Assembly (NCBI RefSeq): GCF_000967545.1
Contig: NZ_JXXV01000004.1
Span: 1-64,000, forward strand
From: Vibrio galatheae
GTDB lineage: Bacteria > Pseudomonadota > Gammaproteobacteria > Enterobacterales > Vibrionaceae
Direction: 5' to 3'
Length of the DNA: 64,000 nt
The notes beneath the pieces are model-generated. The model was not told the origin of the DNA and ran no database searches. It worked only from the letters and a program-made list of their open reading frames with translations. Both the position numbers and the translations under genes were made by a program. This document shows, one piece after another, positions 25,851-35,843 of the stretch. Within the stretch, counting starts at the first letter, position 1. Every line of letters begins with the position of its first letter.

Positions 25851-26492
25851 ATGTCTGATAATAATCAATGCGTCATCGTAGGTATTGCTGGCGCGTCTGC
25901 TTCTGGAAAAAGTTTAATCGCGAGCACTATTTACAATGAACTTCGTGAAAAAGTGGGCGATCATCAAATTGGTGTGATTACGGAAGATTGCTACTACAAC
26001 GATCAAAGCCATCTCAGCATGGAAGAGCGTGTAAAAACCAACTATGACCACCCAAGCGCACTAGACCATGATCTATTGTGCGATCATCTAGAGCAACTGG
26101 TTAAGGGACAAGCCGTAGAAGTACCTGAGTACAGTTATACCGAGCATACTCGTACTGAAAATACGACAACGCTAACGCCTAAGAAAGTCATTATTCTGGA
26201 AGGTATCCTGCTTCTGACTGACCCACGTCTGCGTGATCTAATGCATGCGACGGTATTTATGGATACGCCACTGGATATCTGCCTACTGCGCCGTGTAAAA
26301 CGCGATGTAGAAGAGCGCGGTCGTACAATGGAGTCGGTGCTTAAGCAATATCAGAAAACGGTTCGCCCGATGTTTATGCAGTTTATTGAACCATCAAAGC
26401 AGTATGCAGACATTATTGTGCCTCGCGGTGGTAAAAACCGTATCGCAATTGACGTATTAAAAGCACACATTGCAAAACTTTTGAAATCTTAA
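25851..26492 (+). CDS. udk: Uridine kinase
   Basis: Udk phosphorylates uridine and cytidine with ATP or GTP for pyrimidine salvage. The 213-residue protein matches family length and carries the P-loop GASASGKS near residue 14, [16 protein letters not shown] (nucleoside binding), and [12 protein letters not shown] (lid region). The TATAAT at 25743-25748 may be the -10 of its promoter. It is followed by a good terminator and then asmA. Confidence 0.97.
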   Translation: MSDNNQCVIVGIAGASASGKSLIASTIYNELREKVGDHQIGVITEDCYYNDQSHLSMEERVKTNYDHPSALDHDLLCDHLEQLVKGQAVEVPEYSYTEHTRTENTTTLTPKKVIILEGILLLTDPRLRDLMHATVFMDTPLDICLLRRVKRDVEERGRTMESVLKQYQKTVRPMFMQFIEPSKQYADIIVPRGGKNRIAIDVLKAHIAKLLKS

Positions 26493-26528
26493 CGTTGAAA
26501 CGCGCTTAAGGCTTTATTTTTTATGAGA

Positions 26529-26553
26529 TAAGTGGCACTTTTAGTGCCACTTT
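26529..26553 (+). terminator. Terminator of udk
   Basis: AAGTGGCACT/AGTGCCACTT dyad with a very short loop, followed by TTCTTTTT, 37 bases past the udk stop. Confidence 0.85.
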
Positions 26554-26645
26554 CTTTTTATGGTCGCCCTAAAAAATTTACCTGATCATTTATACTTGGA
26601 GTTAACCCTGTTATTTGGGTGACTCGCCAAGCAAGGATAATGCTG

Positions 26646-28793
26646 ATGAAGAAACTGCTCCTAATCGTGGCAATCCCAGTGGTTGCTGTTCTCGGTGCGT
26701 TGATCGCACTGGTTACTTTAGTTAACCCTAACCAATTTAAGCCATTGATCGTAGAACAAGCGAAAACCCATACCGGGCTCGATCTTGTGATTGAAGGTGA
26801 TATCAGTTGGCAATTCTTTCCTTCGATTGGCTTTGAATTAGGCCAAACCGAATTACGCAACCCCCAAGGTTTTGAGCAGCTTAATATGTTTAAAGTCGAT
26901 TCGGTGGGGATCGATGTTTCAGTGATGCCATTGTTTAGCCAACAGCTAGAAATTGGCAACGTGACGCTTGATGGCGCGGCATTCTCGCTTGAAACCTTGC
27001 AAGATGGCACGAAAAACATTGATGCGTTAACCAAAGCGCAAACAGCCCAAGCGGATGCAACCTCAACAGGTGAGAAGCCAGAGTCGGCGACACAACCAAA
27101 AACAGAGGCTGTGACTACGTCTGAGGACAGTGGCTCGGCTTGGACAATCAATCTTGCAGGGGTCACTATCTCGAATGCCTCGGTTGAAATTCAAGATAAA
27201 CAAGCGGGCGCCTTTACCAAGCTCTATGATGTGTCCTTGAATCTCTCTGAGTTTGCCGTGGATACATGGACAAAAGCAGACTTTGCCGCAAAAGGCGAAA
27301 GCAACCAACAAAAGTTCACAGCAAAAGGTGAAGCCGAATTTAAATTGGCACAAGGCTTTACCCACTATGCACTACGCAATATTAACCTTGATGCGACCTT
27401 TAATGATCCGGCCACCAAAATCGACAGTGCCAAAATTAGCTTAGCCACGTTTGAGTTTAATAAAGCCAACGCGTTAACTTATGCCGTGCTAGGTAATGCG
27501 GCTGGGTTAGATCTCGATATGAAAGGTTCAGCATCGCTTCAGGTTGATGAGGCGATCAGCAAAGTGCTAATGAATCAGTTAGTGTTAGATGCAACATTTA
27601 AAGGTACATCATTGCCTCAGTCGCCGATGAAGGTAGACATGGCCTCTGATCTCTCCTTTGATCTGACCAAAAATCACTTAAGCTTTGTGCTTGAAAAGCT
27701 GACGGCAAACGCATTGGCTTTCGACGGTAAGGCTGACGTTACTTTAGGTGATATTCCTAAGGTGCGTTTTGCACTGCACAGTCCAAATATCGACCTAGAT
27801 GAATTTTTAGGTGTTGAGCAATCGACGGCAAGTGATACAGCACCAACTTCTACACCGAGCGAAACCAAACCGCAAAAGCCATCTCAGACATCACCAAAGA
27901 AACCTGCAGAGGAAGTTGAACCTGACCTTTCCGCATTGAAAACCTTGGATGTCAAAGGTGATATCGCGATTGATAAGTTTAAAGCCAGCAATGCCAAGAT
28001 GCAGAATGTCAAAGCGAGTTTCTCGGTCAACCGTGGTATTGCAGAACTCACCTCCTTTACTTCGAATCTCTACCAAGGATCGATCAGCGCTACAGCGCGC
28101 TTAGATGCGCGCAAAACACCAGCAAGCTATACCGCTGTAAAACATATCAAAGGGGTAAAAGTTCAGCCGCTACTTATTGATGTAGCGAGCAACGATAAGT
28201 TGGAAGGAACGGGTAACATTGATGTCGATATCAAAGGCAGCAGCCTAACACCTACGGGTATTCAGAAAAACCTAGTCGGTGCGGTGGTGATAAATTTTGC
28301 CGATGGTGCGGTTAACGGTATTAACGTCGCACAACTCATTCGTGAAAATTACGCCAAAATCAAAGGCGAAAAAGTGGCGGGTAGCAATGAAGTTCAGAAA
28401 ACCGACTTTAGTGCGATGAAAGCAACCCTTAAATTGAATAAAGGCAACGTCTCAACCAATGATTTGCAAATGCAATCACCGCTACTACGCATTCGTGGTA
28501 ACGGCAGTGCGAATTACATCAATGAGACCGTCGATTTTACTGTCAGCACGTCGATTGTCGGTTCTCTGCAAGGGCAGGGAGGTAAAGATATTGATGAACT
28601 GAAAGATGTCACCATTCCTATCAATATTTCTGGCGCTTGGGCTGAACCTAAATTCAAATTGGTCTTCGATGACGTGCTAAAACAGAAAGCGCAAAAAGAG
28701 ATTGATCGTGGCGTTGAGAAACTAACGGACAAAATCAAAGACGAAGATACCAAGAAAGCGGTAGACGGATTATTGAAAGGCTTATTTAATTAA
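26646..28793 (+). CDS. asmA: AsmA-family outer-membrane biogenesis protein
   Basis: AsmA proteins are inner-membrane-anchored periplasmic bridge-like proteins that influence phospholipid transport and outer-membrane assembly. The 715-residue product has one N-terminal TM anchor (KKLLLIVAIPVVAVLGALIALV), the typical VNPNQFKPLIVEQ and GLDLVIEGDISWQFFPSIGFELG start, a repetitive beta-rich body interrupted by a Pro/Thr/Lys-rich low-complexity linker (about 400-430), and the conserved C-terminal AsmA segment (LKLNKGNVSTNDL, LLRIRGNGSANY). ATG 26646 is chosen for its spacing from AAGGA; ATG 26640 is possible. Confidence 0.93.
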   Translation: MKKLLLIVAIPVVAVLGALIALVTLVNPNQFKPLIVEQAKTHTGLDLVIEGDISWQFFPSIGFELGQTELRNPQGFEQLNMFKVDSVGIDVSVMPLFSQQLEIGNVTLDGAAFSLETLQDGTKNIDALTKAQTAQADATSTGEKPESATQPKTEAVTTSEDSGSAWTINLAGVTISNASVEIQDKQAGAFTKLYDVSLNLSEFAVDTWTKADFAAKGESNQQKFTAKGEAEFKLAQGFTHYALRNINLDATFNDPATKIDSAKISLATFEFNKANALTYAVLGNAAGLDLDMKGSASLQVDEAISKVLMNQLVLDATFKGTSLPQSPMKVDMASDLSFDLTKNHLSFVLEKLTANALAFDGKADVTLGDIPKVRFALHSPNIDLDEFLGVEQSTASDTAPTSTPSETKPQKPSQTSPKKPAEEVEPDLSALKTLDVKGDIAIDKFKASNAKMQNVKASFSVNRGIAELTSFTSNLYQGSISATARLDARKTPASYTAVKHIKGVKVQPLLIDVASNDKLEGTGNIDVDIKGSSLTPTGIQKNLVGAVVINFADGAVNGINVAQLIRENYAKIKGEKVAGSNEVQKTDFSAMKATLKLNKGNVSTNDLQMQSPLLRIRGNGSANYINETVDFTVSTSIVGSLQGQGGKDIDELKDVTIPINISGAWAEPKFKLVFDDVLKQKAQKEIDRGVEKLTDKIKDEDTKKAVDGLLKGLFN

Positions 28794-28815
28794 TGTTGCT
28801 ACTGTGAATAAACCC

Positions 28816-28846
28816 AAAAACGCGCCGAATGAGGCGCGTTTTTTCT
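28816..28846 (+). terminator. Terminator of asmA
   Basis: AAACGCGCC/GGCGCGTTT dyad with loop GAATGA and a T-run, 25 bases after the stop. Confidence 0.88.
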
Positions 28847-28893
28847 TTGTGACTTAGCGGTTTAGCAGTGCTAAGAGCAAGACTGGTGATTGA

Positions 28894-29499
28894 TTACCAA
28901 TCAACGCCTTTGAGCGCTTTTACACCGGACTCAAAAGCGTGCTTAACGTTCTTCACTTCCGATACCGTGTCTGCCATTTCAATTAACGTGCGATGAGCCG
29001 CGCGTCCAGTAATCACAACAGATTGCATTTTAGGGCGGTTATTGAGCGCTGTTACTACCTCGTCAAGGTCGATGTAACCGTAGCTCACCATATACGTTAG
29101 CTCATCAAACAGAATGACATCAATCGAGTCATCATTGAGCATACGCTTACATTGTTGCCAAACAAGCTGTGCGGCTTGGGTATCTGACTCTTTATTTTGT
29201 GTTTCCCATGTAAATCCAGTCGCCATGACTTGGAATTCTACGCCAAGCTTCTCTAACAAGTTACGCTCACCGTTGTCCCAAGTGCCTTTAATAAATTGAG
29301 CAACGGAACACTTGAGGCCATGACCAACAGCACGTGCGATGGTGCCAAAGCCAGAGGTTGATTTACCTTTGCCGTTGCCAGTAATCACCAGCAATAGCCC
29401 TTTTTCTTCTTGAGCTGCCGCGACTTTTGCATCAACTTGCTCTTTCACTTTTTGCTGTCTCGCTTTGTGACGGGCTTCTTTATTGGTTTCAGAGGTCAC
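28894..29499 (-). CDS. btuR: Cob(I)alamin adenosyltransferase (BtuR/CobO)
   Basis: This enzyme transfers the adenosyl group of ATP to corrinoids to give coenzyme B12. The 201-residue protein has the atypical P-loop TGNGKGKST near residue 46, RAVGHG, QFIKGTW, DELTYMV and VITGRAAH, all diagnostic of the CobA/CobO/BtuR type. I choose GTG 29499 because AAAGGA lies six bases upstream and the product then matches the E. coli length (196); the open frame continues to 29538. No other cobalamin genes are nearby, so salvage is likely. Confidence 0.93.
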   Translation of the reverse strand: MTSETNKEARHKARQQKVKEQVDAKVAAAQEEKGLLLVITGNGKGKSTSGFGTIARAVGHGLKCSVAQFIKGTWDNGERNLLEKLGVEFQVMATGFTWETQNKESDTQAAQLVWQQCKRMLNDDSIDVILFDELTYMVSYGYIDLDEVVTALNNRPKMQSVVITGRAAHRTLIEMADTVSEVKNVKHAFESGVKALKGVDW

Positions 29500-29606
29500 G
29501 GTAAATCCTTTTTTATTAAACAAATCTGTGACTATCATAGCCTATTCAGAAAGTAGCAAAAACCTATGATTTCTATGGGCAAGCAAGGAAAAAGGCCAGG
29601 TAAGAG

Positions 29607-30056
29607 ATGAATAAAATATTGGTTGTGTGTATGGGCAACATCTGCCGCTCTCCAACGGGTGAGGCTGTTTTGCGAGCAAAGTCAGAGCAACTTGGTATTC
29701 CAGTTGAGGTTGATTCAGCAGGTACGATTGGTTATCACCAAGGGAACCCGCCAGACCTAAGAGCAAAGGAAGCGGGAGAGCGTCGAGGCTACTCATTTAA
29801 AGGGATTCGCTCGCGCAAAGTGGCCAGTCACGACTTTGAGGAGTTTGATTTAATTCTAGCCGCCGACCGAGCGAACTTAGCCGATTTGATTGCTCAGTGC
29901 CCCGTGCATTTACAACATAAGATTAAATTGTATCTTGAATTTGCCAGCTCTGACTATGATGAAATTCCCGATCCATACTATGGTGGCGATAGTGGTTTTG
30001 AGCTGGTGCTCGATCTTATCGAAGAGGCGTCAGAAAAGGTATTGAAATCCTTGTGA
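29607..30056 (+). CDS. Low-molecular-weight protein tyrosine phosphatase family protein
   Basis: The 149-residue protein has the LMW-PTP catalytic loop C8-MGNIC-R14-S at the N-terminus and the general-acid motif DPYYGG near residue 128. It is therefore a cytosolic phosphatase, possibly for phosphotyrosine. Many Vibrio copies of this family sit in capsule operons beside a Wzc-like kinase; here no kinase is nearby, so the substrate is open. Its stop is 26 bases from the convergent SDR-like gene. Confidence 0.93.
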   Translation: MNKILVVCMGNICRSPTGEAVLRAKSEQLGIPVEVDSAGTIGYHQGNPPDLRAKEAGERRGYSFKGIRSRKVASHDFEEFDLILAADRANLADLIAQCPVHLQHKIKLYLEFASSDYDEIPDPYYGGDSGFELVLDLIEEASEKVLKSL

Positions 30057-30081
30057 GCTTGAGTGATGGTAAGTCATTTTA

Positions 30082-30744
30082 TTACGCTGCCATCACTCGA
30101 CCACTAAAGTAATCATTCGACACGATATATTCGGTATTGCGGATCAGTTCATCTTGAACTTCTGCCCAGTGGGAATGGTCATGTGCAATGGCGGGAACCA
30201 CACCTCCAACGCGAATATTGAATGGTGTGAGTTCTTTTGCCCAGCTTTGGGTAAAGCCAGCCACCATAGAGGTTGCGTTGTCAAAACCAGATAAGTCTTG
30301 GTACTCAGGGTGAGAGATTACATTGACGATTACGCCATTTTTCTTTTCTTCACGCATCCTTTCTGCTGTCGCTTGACCGAAGCTAAATAACGTTGCCGCC
30401 ATCAATGACAATCTTTGCGTAAAGACATCACTGCCTTGATGATCGAAAATGTTCGGCATCGCTTCCGCTGTTAGCGTATTGATCAAAACGTCGGGGGAGC
30501 GTTTGATCGTTTGATCGATGAATGCGAACAGATGCTGGATTGAGCTGAGCGAGTGGTCATCAATCGGGCACTGATAGACGGTATCTGATATCGCCTGACA
30601 CAACTGATAGGTTTGCGTAAGTTGTGGTGTTTTTTTATCGCACAATACCAAGGTCGCACCGAGCGATGCAAAGTGATAGGCCAGTGTACTGCCGATTTGG
30701 GAACCCGAAGATGTCACTAAAATAACAGCATTTTTTATATCCAT
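30082..30744 (-). CDS. SDR-fold protein lacking the catalytic Tyr/Lys (probable pseudoenzyme)
   Basis: The 220-residue protein has the short-chain dehydrogenase fold: an N-terminal nucleotide-binding segment VILVTSSGSQIGS, VLINTLTAE, NVISHPE, and the C-terminal helix TQSWAKELTPFNIRVGGVVPA. The usual TGxxxGxG is changed to TSSGSQIG. Aligned to the SDR active site YxxxK, the residues are F and T (FDNATSMVAGFT), so both catalytic side chains are absent. It could bind a nucleotide or serve as a structural or regulatory protein, but normal SDR redox chemistry is unlikely. It is a single gene convergent with the phosphatase. Confidence 0.85.
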   Translation of the reverse strand: MDIKNAVILVTSSGSQIGSTLAYHFASLGATLVLCDKKTPQLTQTYQLCQAISDTVYQCPIDDHSLSSIQHLFAFIDQTIKRSPDVLINTLTAEAMPNIFDHQGSDVFTQRLSLMAATLFSFGQATAERMREEKKNGVIVNVISHPEYQDLSGFDNATSMVAGFTQSWAKELTPFNIRVGGVVPAIAHDHSHWAEVQDELIRNTEYIVSNDYFSGRVMAA

Positions 30745-30947
30745 TAACTTACCCCCATAAGCAATGCATGCTCAAAAAGATGTCCACATAGCATGGTAGA
30801 TTAGCTGTGTCTTAGTTGTGAATAACGTCAAATAACTCTTCGCTCAGTATGACAATGTTTGATTATTTGGTGTCATTCACATTATGTGGGTCAATTGTTT
30901 AGCAAGTTCTAAAAATAAGACATTAAAATGTGATCAATGACGATCAT

Positions 30948-31451
30948 TTAGGCCTGAGCTTGGATCTGGAAGGTGCGTTGAGCTTTGATCAGCTGGTTAT
31001 AAAGATCGATCGGCATCAGCTCTTTGGGCTCTTTTTCGCCCATCGCTCGGCGTTGGTGACCTGATAGGTTGTGGTAGACCTCTTCTGGTAGGTCATGGGT
31101 ATCTTCGGGCATATAGCTTAATGCGTCTGGAACAAGATAGTGACTGAGCTTTGTACTTACCAGACCAGCACTATGGAACAGCGAAGCTTGCTGTGCTGAA
31201 ACTTCGTAGGAGCTTTGATCCGATCTCAGTTGCTGAGGTTGTTGAAGTTCAAACCTTTTACGTAGCGCTTGTTCACTGTTATCAACTTCATCGATCTTTT
31301 CTAGCGGGGTGTTGTCGCGTACATCATCGGAAAACATCGACAAAATTAGGGCAAAGTCAGCTCTGCGTCCTTCGTGCACGGCATTGCTAATGCCCGTGCC
31401 AAACTGAAGCTCGCTGATAATGGCTGCTTTGTCTAAAGTATGAATGTGCAT
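30948..31451 (-). CDS. VC2046/SO_2500-type conserved protein of unknown function
   Basis: The 167-residue cytosolic protein resembles the small family that databases call VC2046/SO_2500 (name recalled, assignment moderate). Recognisable parts are the N-terminal ELQFGTGISNAVHEGRRADFALILSMFSDDV and the charged C-terminal GHQRRAMGEKEP. It has no signal peptide or TM helix. It lies downstream of sodB, from which a terminator separates it. Its function is unknown. Confidence 0.75.
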   Translation of the reverse strand: MHIHTLDKAAIISELQFGTGISNAVHEGRRADFALILSMFSDDVRDNTPLEKIDEVDNSEQALRKRFELQQPQQLRSDQSSYEVSAQQASLFHSAGLVSTKLSHYLVPDALSYMPEDTHDLPEEVYHNLSGHQRRAMGEKEPKELMPIDLYNQLIKAQRTFQIQAQA

Positions 31452-31523
31452 GATGTTCCTCGTATGTTGCTTTTATAGCGACTTAAAAACGAGAAACTTT
31501 AGGAATATCCTGATTTGAAAAAG

Positions 31524-31554
31524 AAAAAAGCCAGCGATTTGCTGGCTTTTTAAG
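31524..31554 (-). terminator. Terminator of sodB
   Basis: AAAAAGCCAGC/GCTGGCTTTTT dyad, with T-runs on the minus strand (TTTTTTCTTTTTC), between sodB and the downstream gene. Confidence 0.88.
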
Positions 31555-31585
31555 CGACTAAATTTTAAATCCTAGGGGAAAAGGA

Positions 31586-32170
31586 TTATTTAGCTAGGTT
31601 TTCTGCAACGAAGTCCCAGTTAACTAGTGCCCAGAAACCATTCATGTAGTCTGGACGAACGTTACGGTAATCGATGTAGTAAGCGTGTTCCCATAGGTCA
31701 ACAGTTAGAAGTGGAGTCGTACCTTCTTCTGTTAGCGGGGTTGCAGCGTTAGAAGTGTTAACGATCTCTAGTGAGCCGTCCGCTTTCTTAACCAACCAAG
31801 TCCAAGAAGAACCGAAGTTGTTGATTGCTGCATCTGTGAATTTTGCTTTGAACTCTTCGAAAGAACCGAAAGCGGCGTTGATTGCGTCAGCAACTGCACC
31901 TGTTGGTTCACCACCAGCGTTAGGCGCTAGACAGTGCCAGTAGAACGTGTGGTTCCAGATTTGTGCTGCGTTGTTGAATACACCACCAGTAGAAGTCTTG
32001 ATGATGTCTTCTAGAGATTTGCCTTCGAACTCAGTGCCAGGGATAAGACCGTTTAGCTTAACAACGTAAGTGTTGTGGTGCTTACCGTGGTGGAAATCTA
32101 GAGTTTCAGCTGAGATATGTGGTTCTAGTGCGTCTTTCGCGTAAGGAAGAGCTGGTAGTTCAAATGCCAT
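31586..32170 (-). CDS. sodB: Superoxide dismutase [Fe]
   Basis: SodB dismutates superoxide in the cytoplasm. The 194-residue product has the metal ligands in [10 protein letters not shown] (His27 region), NHTFYWHC (His74 region) and [11 protein letters not shown] (Asp/His near 157-161). Length and the [18 protein letters not shown] start are those of Fe-type enzymes. ATG 32170 follows GGAGA by seven bases; five further in-frame codons upstream are unlikely to be translated. In Vibrio, sodB is typically iron-regulated (Fur/RyhB), but I did not identify the sites here. Confidence 0.96.
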   Translation of the reverse strand: MAFELPALPYAKDALEPHISAETLDFHHGKHHNTYVVKLNGLIPGTEFEGKSLEDIIKTSTGGVFNNAAQIWNHTFYWHCLAPNAGGEPTGAVADAINAAFGSFEEFKAKFTDAAINNFGSSWTWLVKKADGSLEIVNTSNAATPLTEEGTTPLLTVDLWEHAYYIDYRNVRPDYMNGFWALVNWDFVAENLAK

Positions 32171-32465
32171 TGCTCGATTCTCCATTTATATGAAAGGGTT
32201 GCCCCTCTCGATTGCTTCCAGTGTTATCTATTATTGATGGTTCACGTGTCGTCAACCATGCTCAATTTGCTGACTTGCGCTATAGTTTAGCAAGTTTTTA
32301 CTTTATTAAAAGCTTGGTCTTGTTATTTCTATATGAAATTTTTCTATTAACTTCATCTCTAAAATCGTTTTAGGGCTATAACCATACACATAATAGGCTT
32401 TTTATTCTGTGCTAATGGTTTAGAATGTGGGGAATATTTGCCGTAACTCCATTAATGAGGAAGCA

Positions 32466-32804
32466 ATGGAAACTATCGATAAAATCAAACAGCAAATCGC
32501 AGAAAACTCGATCCTTCTTTACATGAAAGGTTCACCAAAACTACCTAGCTGCGGTTTCTCATCACAAGCAGCACAAGCGTTAATGGCTTGTGGCGAAAAA
32601 TTTGCTTACGTAGATATTCTGCAAAATCCAGACATTCGTGCCGAGCTTCCGGCTTACGCACAGTGGCCAACCTTCCCTCAATTATGGGTTGAAGGTGAAC
32701 TGATCGGTGGTTGTGACATTATCATCGAGATGTTCCAAAAAGGTGAACTTCAGCCACTCGTTAAAGAAGCGGCTGCACGCACTGAAGGCGGCGAAGACGC
32801 TTAA
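32466..32804 (+). CDS. grxD: Monothiol glutaredoxin GrxD (Grx4 type)
   Basis: GrxD is a monothiol glutaredoxin that binds a [2Fe-2S] cluster with glutathione and delivers Fe-S clusters. The 112-residue protein carries the CGFS active site (Cys29), WPTFPQLW and the GG-CDI glutathione-binding segment (LIGGCDIIIEM). ATG 32466 follows GAGGAA; the longer frame from 32427 has no good start. It is a single-gene unit with a terminator, located opposite sodB. Confidence 0.96.
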   Translation: METIDKIKQQIAENSILLYMKGSPKLPSCGFSSQAAQALMACGEKFAYVDILQNPDIRAELPAYAQWPTFPQLWVEGELIGGCDIIIEMFQKGELQPLVKEAAARTEGGEDA

Positions 32805-32837
32805 AACACTGTTTAAATTTACAGTTTTTCTTGATTT

Positions 32838-32869
32838 ATAAGGGCCACATTCGATAATGTGGCCCTTAT
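32838..32869 (+). terminator. Terminator of grxD
   Basis: TAAGGGCCACATT/AATGTGGCCCTTA dyad with a short loop, 34 bases beyond the grxD stop and ending about 23 bases before topB. Confidence 0.82.
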
Positions 32870-32891
32870 TGTATCCAGCCAGTTTTACGTT

Positions 32892-34847
32892 ATGTCTCGT
32901 CTGTTTATTGCCGAAAAGCCTAGTTTAGGCCGTGCTATCGCCGCAGCGCTCCCTGGGCCAAAGAAAAACGATCAAGGCTTTATTCGCTGTGGCAACGGTG
33001 ATGTGGTCACTTGGTGTATTGGTCATTTACTTGAGCAAGTTGAGCCAGATGCTTATGACGAGCGCTACAAAAAGTGGAATCTCGCCGATTTACCTATCGT
33101 TCCAGAGCAGTGGCAACTAAAGCCGCGCAAGTCAGCCAGCAAGCAGCTCACCGTAGTAAGAAAGCTACTTAAAGAGTCCAATCAAATTGTCCACGCCGGA
33201 GACCCTGATAGAGAAGGGCAATTGCTGGTGGATGAAGTACTGGATTACTGTAAGGTGAGTAAAAGCAAAAAAGAAGCCGTGCAACGTTTGTTGATTAGCG
33301 ACTTAAACCTCCCCGCTGTTAAACGAGCGCTGAGTCAAATGCGCAGCAATCGCGATTTTATCCCTTTATCGGTTTCTGCTTTAGCCCGATCTCGCGCAGA
33401 TTGGTTGTATGGTATGAACATGTCTCGTGCTTACACCTTGCTGGGGCAAAAGGCTGGCTATCAAGGTGTATTGTCTGTGGGTCGAGTGCAAACCCCCGTG
33501 CTTGGTTTGGTCGTTAGGCGTGATGAAGAGATCGAAAACTTTGTTCCGCGTGACTATTTTACCCTCCATGCTCTTATTCCATATCAAGATGGCGCTAAAC
33601 AGTTTGATATCCGGGCTCGTTGGAAACCGAGCGAGGCGTGCAAGCCGTGGCAAGATGAAGAAGGTCGGGTGCTTAACCGTAAGTTGGTGGAAAATGTTGC
33701 CAATCGGATTGCCAATCAACCAGCCACTGTCGTTGAATCAGAGCAGAAGCAGACCAAGCAATCTGCACCTTTGCCTTATTCATTATCTGCCTTGCAAATT
33801 GATGCCGCCAAGCGTTTTGGTATGAGTGCGCAACAAGTGTTAGATACTTGTCAGTCATTGTATGAAAAGCATAAATTGATCACCTATCCGCGCTCCGACT
33901 GTCGTTATCTTCCGCAAGAGCATTACGCTCAGGCGAGCAGTGTTTGTGATGCGATTGGTAATAACGCCAAAGAACTCAATAATGCGGTTGGCGGAGCGAA
34001 CCTGAGCCTCAAGTCGAAAGCGTGGAACGATAAAAAAGTCGATGCACACCATGCGATTATCCCCACTCCAAAAAAGGCGGCTGTGAACGGCCTGTCAGGT
34101 AACGAGATGAAAATCTATCAACAGATTGCCCGTCAGTACCTGATGCAGTTTTACCCAGCCGCGGTGTATGCCGAAGCCAAATTGGTGTTTGATATTGCAG
34201 GTGGCACTTTTATTGCCAAAGGTCGACAACTGGTTTCTGCTGGCTGGAAAGCATTGATGGGCAAAGCTGATGAAGAAGAGAGCGGTGTCGATACCGTTCC
34301 TCCCTTGCCTGAAGGAAGCACGCTGACCTGCCGCGAAGGCGAGATAAAAGATCGCAAAACCGAGCCGCCAAAACACTTTACAGAAGCCACCCTTCTGCAA
34401 GCCATGACAGGTATCGCGCGCTTTGTTGAAGATAAAGAACTGAAAAAAATCTTAAAAGAGACCGATGGACTGGGCACCGAAGCCACTCGTGCGGGTATTC
34501 TTGATACCCTGTTTAAAAGGCAGCTACTCCAGCGCCAAGCTAAGTCGATTTTAAGCACACCAGCGGGTAGAGGCTTGATTCACGCCTTGCCAACTGAGTC
34601 GACCTATCCTGACATGACCGCCAATTGGGAACATCAACTGCAGGGGATGGCTGAGCGTAATCAAGCTTATCAACCTTTTATGCAGGCGCTTCAACAACGT
34701 ATTGATGGATTAATGACTCAAGTTCGCAGCGGAGACGTACCCGAATCACTGCGTCATCTGCCTAAAGTGGAACGCCCAGCATATAAGCGTAAAAAGGGTA
34801 GTTATGGTAAAAAAACGTCAGCAAAACCTAGGCAAAAGCGCCCTTAA
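32892..34847 (+). CDS. topB: DNA topoisomerase III
   Basis: TopB is a type IA topoisomerase that decatenates and resolves recombination intermediates. The 651-residue protein starts with the Toprim domain ([30 protein letters not shown]), followed by the core with [14 protein letters not shown] and the catalytic tyrosine in [13 protein letters not shown] near residue 331, and ends in a basic Lys-rich tail. ATG 32892 is the family start; in-frame codons from 32859 lie in the grxD terminator. Its last four bases overlap the convergent DUF3080 gene. Confidence 0.95.
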   Translation: MSRLFIAEKPSLGRAIAAALPGPKKNDQGFIRCGNGDVVTWCIGHLLEQVEPDAYDERYKKWNLADLPIVPEQWQLKPRKSASKQLTVVRKLLKESNQIVHAGDPDREGQLLVDEVLDYCKVSKSKKEAVQRLLISDLNLPAVKRALSQMRSNRDFIPLSVSALARSRADWLYGMNMSRAYTLLGQKAGYQGVLSVGRVQTPVLGLVVRRDEEIENFVPRDYFTLHALIPYQDGAKQFDIRARWKPSEACKPWQDEEGRVLNRKLVENVANRIANQPATVVESEQKQTKQSAPLPYSLSALQIDAAKRFGMSAQQVLDTCQSLYEKHKLITYPRSDCRYLPQEHYAQASSVCDAIGNNAKELNNAVGGANLSLKSKAWNDKKVDAHHAIIPTPKKAAVNGLSGNEMKIYQQIARQYLMQFYPAAVYAEAKLVFDIAGGTFIAKGRQLVSAGWKALMGKADEEESGVDTVPPLPEGSTLTCREGEIKDRKTEPPKHFTEATLLQAMTGIARFVEDKELKKILKETDGLGTEATRAGILDTLFKRQLLQRQAKSILSTPAGRGLIHALPTESTYPDMTANWEHQLQGMAERNQAYQPFMQALQQRIDGLMTQVRSGDVPESLRHLPKVERPAYKRKKGSYGKKTSAKPRQKRP

Positions 34848-35839
34848 CCCACTTGGCGCCCACAGCGTTTAAACAGTGATTGCCAGTAATCGACGTGGCG
34901 ACGAATTGCTTGGCGAAAGGCGAGATGATTTTGTTCCAATGGATAGACATAGGCATGGATACTTGGCTGTGGTGCAAACAGGGTTAAGTTTGTCGCCAGA
35001 GTTTGATAGTAGCTGTCGAGCTGAGCCATATAGGGTTGTACTCTGCCAATATATTGCTGCTCGAAGACATTGTTCAAATAGCGAAACTTGGTTTTGTCTC
35101 GATTTTCTGCGCAGATGATTTGTTGGTCGTGGACAAGTAGTTGGCGAGTCACTTGGTTTAACTGATGAGTGGCTTGAGCAAGAGAGTAGTTTAGTTTGCC
35201 GACAAACGGCTGCTTTTCTAAGATTTCCTGTACTTGCGCTGTTTCTTTTCCTTTATTTTCAAACGCTAAACTCAGTGTGGTCAGCGCCTGATTGATCACC
35301 GTTGCTGTTTGTCCAAGATCGGAGTCAAGCCACTGGCTACCCTTTAACTGCTGCTGCATTGCGTTACTAGCGTAGATGAGGTTCCACTGATGGAGGTGAA
35401 GTTGAGCCTGTTTTTGCTGCTTAATCTCGGTCAGTTTGATTTTGAGATCTTGTTCAATCGCATCGCTTTGTATACAGCGAGAAAGCCCCTCTAACACCGC
35501 ACGCTGATAATCGTAATTACGAAACTCATCCTCCACCTTGCCAAGCACAGAGTTTTTCTCGGCAATAAGATGGAATAATCCACACTGTCTGAGTTGATAG
35601 CTATCGAGTAGTCCAATAGAAATCGGTGGAATCTCGATAAACAGTTCACGTTTACGGGCTAGGTCGATATAGCTGTTCGCAGTCGCTTCCACTAGCGGCG
35701 CTTGTTGCACTCTCGCCACACGGGTGAGGTAGTCATCGAATACGCCACTAGGCGTGGTATCCGTACAGGCGATGAGTAGTAAGGATGATAAAATAATCAC
35801 CACTTTTTCAGACGAGAAACCTCTTTTTTCCAGCATCAT
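34844..35839 (-). CDS. DUF3080-type lipoprotein
   Basis: The protein (331 residues from ATG 35839, or one fewer from ATG 35836) has a signal sequence with a lipobox (LLLIAC), so it is a lipid-anchored periplasmic protein. The rest is helical and Gln-rich and resembles DUF3080 proteins ([32 protein letters not shown]). Function is unknown. It starts four to seven bases after the stop of the upstream lacI-type gene with no Shine-Dalgarno of its own, so translational coupling is likely. An open frame continues upstream through the lacI stop region to 35878 but would be a poor start. Confidence 0.8.
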   Translation of the reverse strand: MMLEKRGFSSEKVVIILSSLLLIACTDTTPSGVFDDYLTRVARVQQAPLVEATANSYIDLARKRELFIEIPPISIGLLDSYQLRQCGLFHLIAEKNSVLGKVEDEFRNYDYQRAVLEGLSRCIQSDAIEQDLKIKLTEIKQQKQAQLHLHQWNLIYASNAMQQQLKGSQWLDSDLGQTATVINQALTTLSLAFENKGKETAQVQEILEKQPFVGKLNYSLAQATHQLNQVTRQLLVHDQQIICAENRDKTKFRYLNNVFEQQYIGRVQPYMAQLDSYYQTLATNLTLFAPQPSIHAYVYPLEQNHLAFRQAIRRHVDYWQSLFKRCGRQVG

Positions 35840-35843
35840 AATT

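Noticed and set aside
30082-30744. Ordinary short-chain dehydrogenase
   Set aside because: The catalytic Tyr and Lys are missing in the aligned positions.
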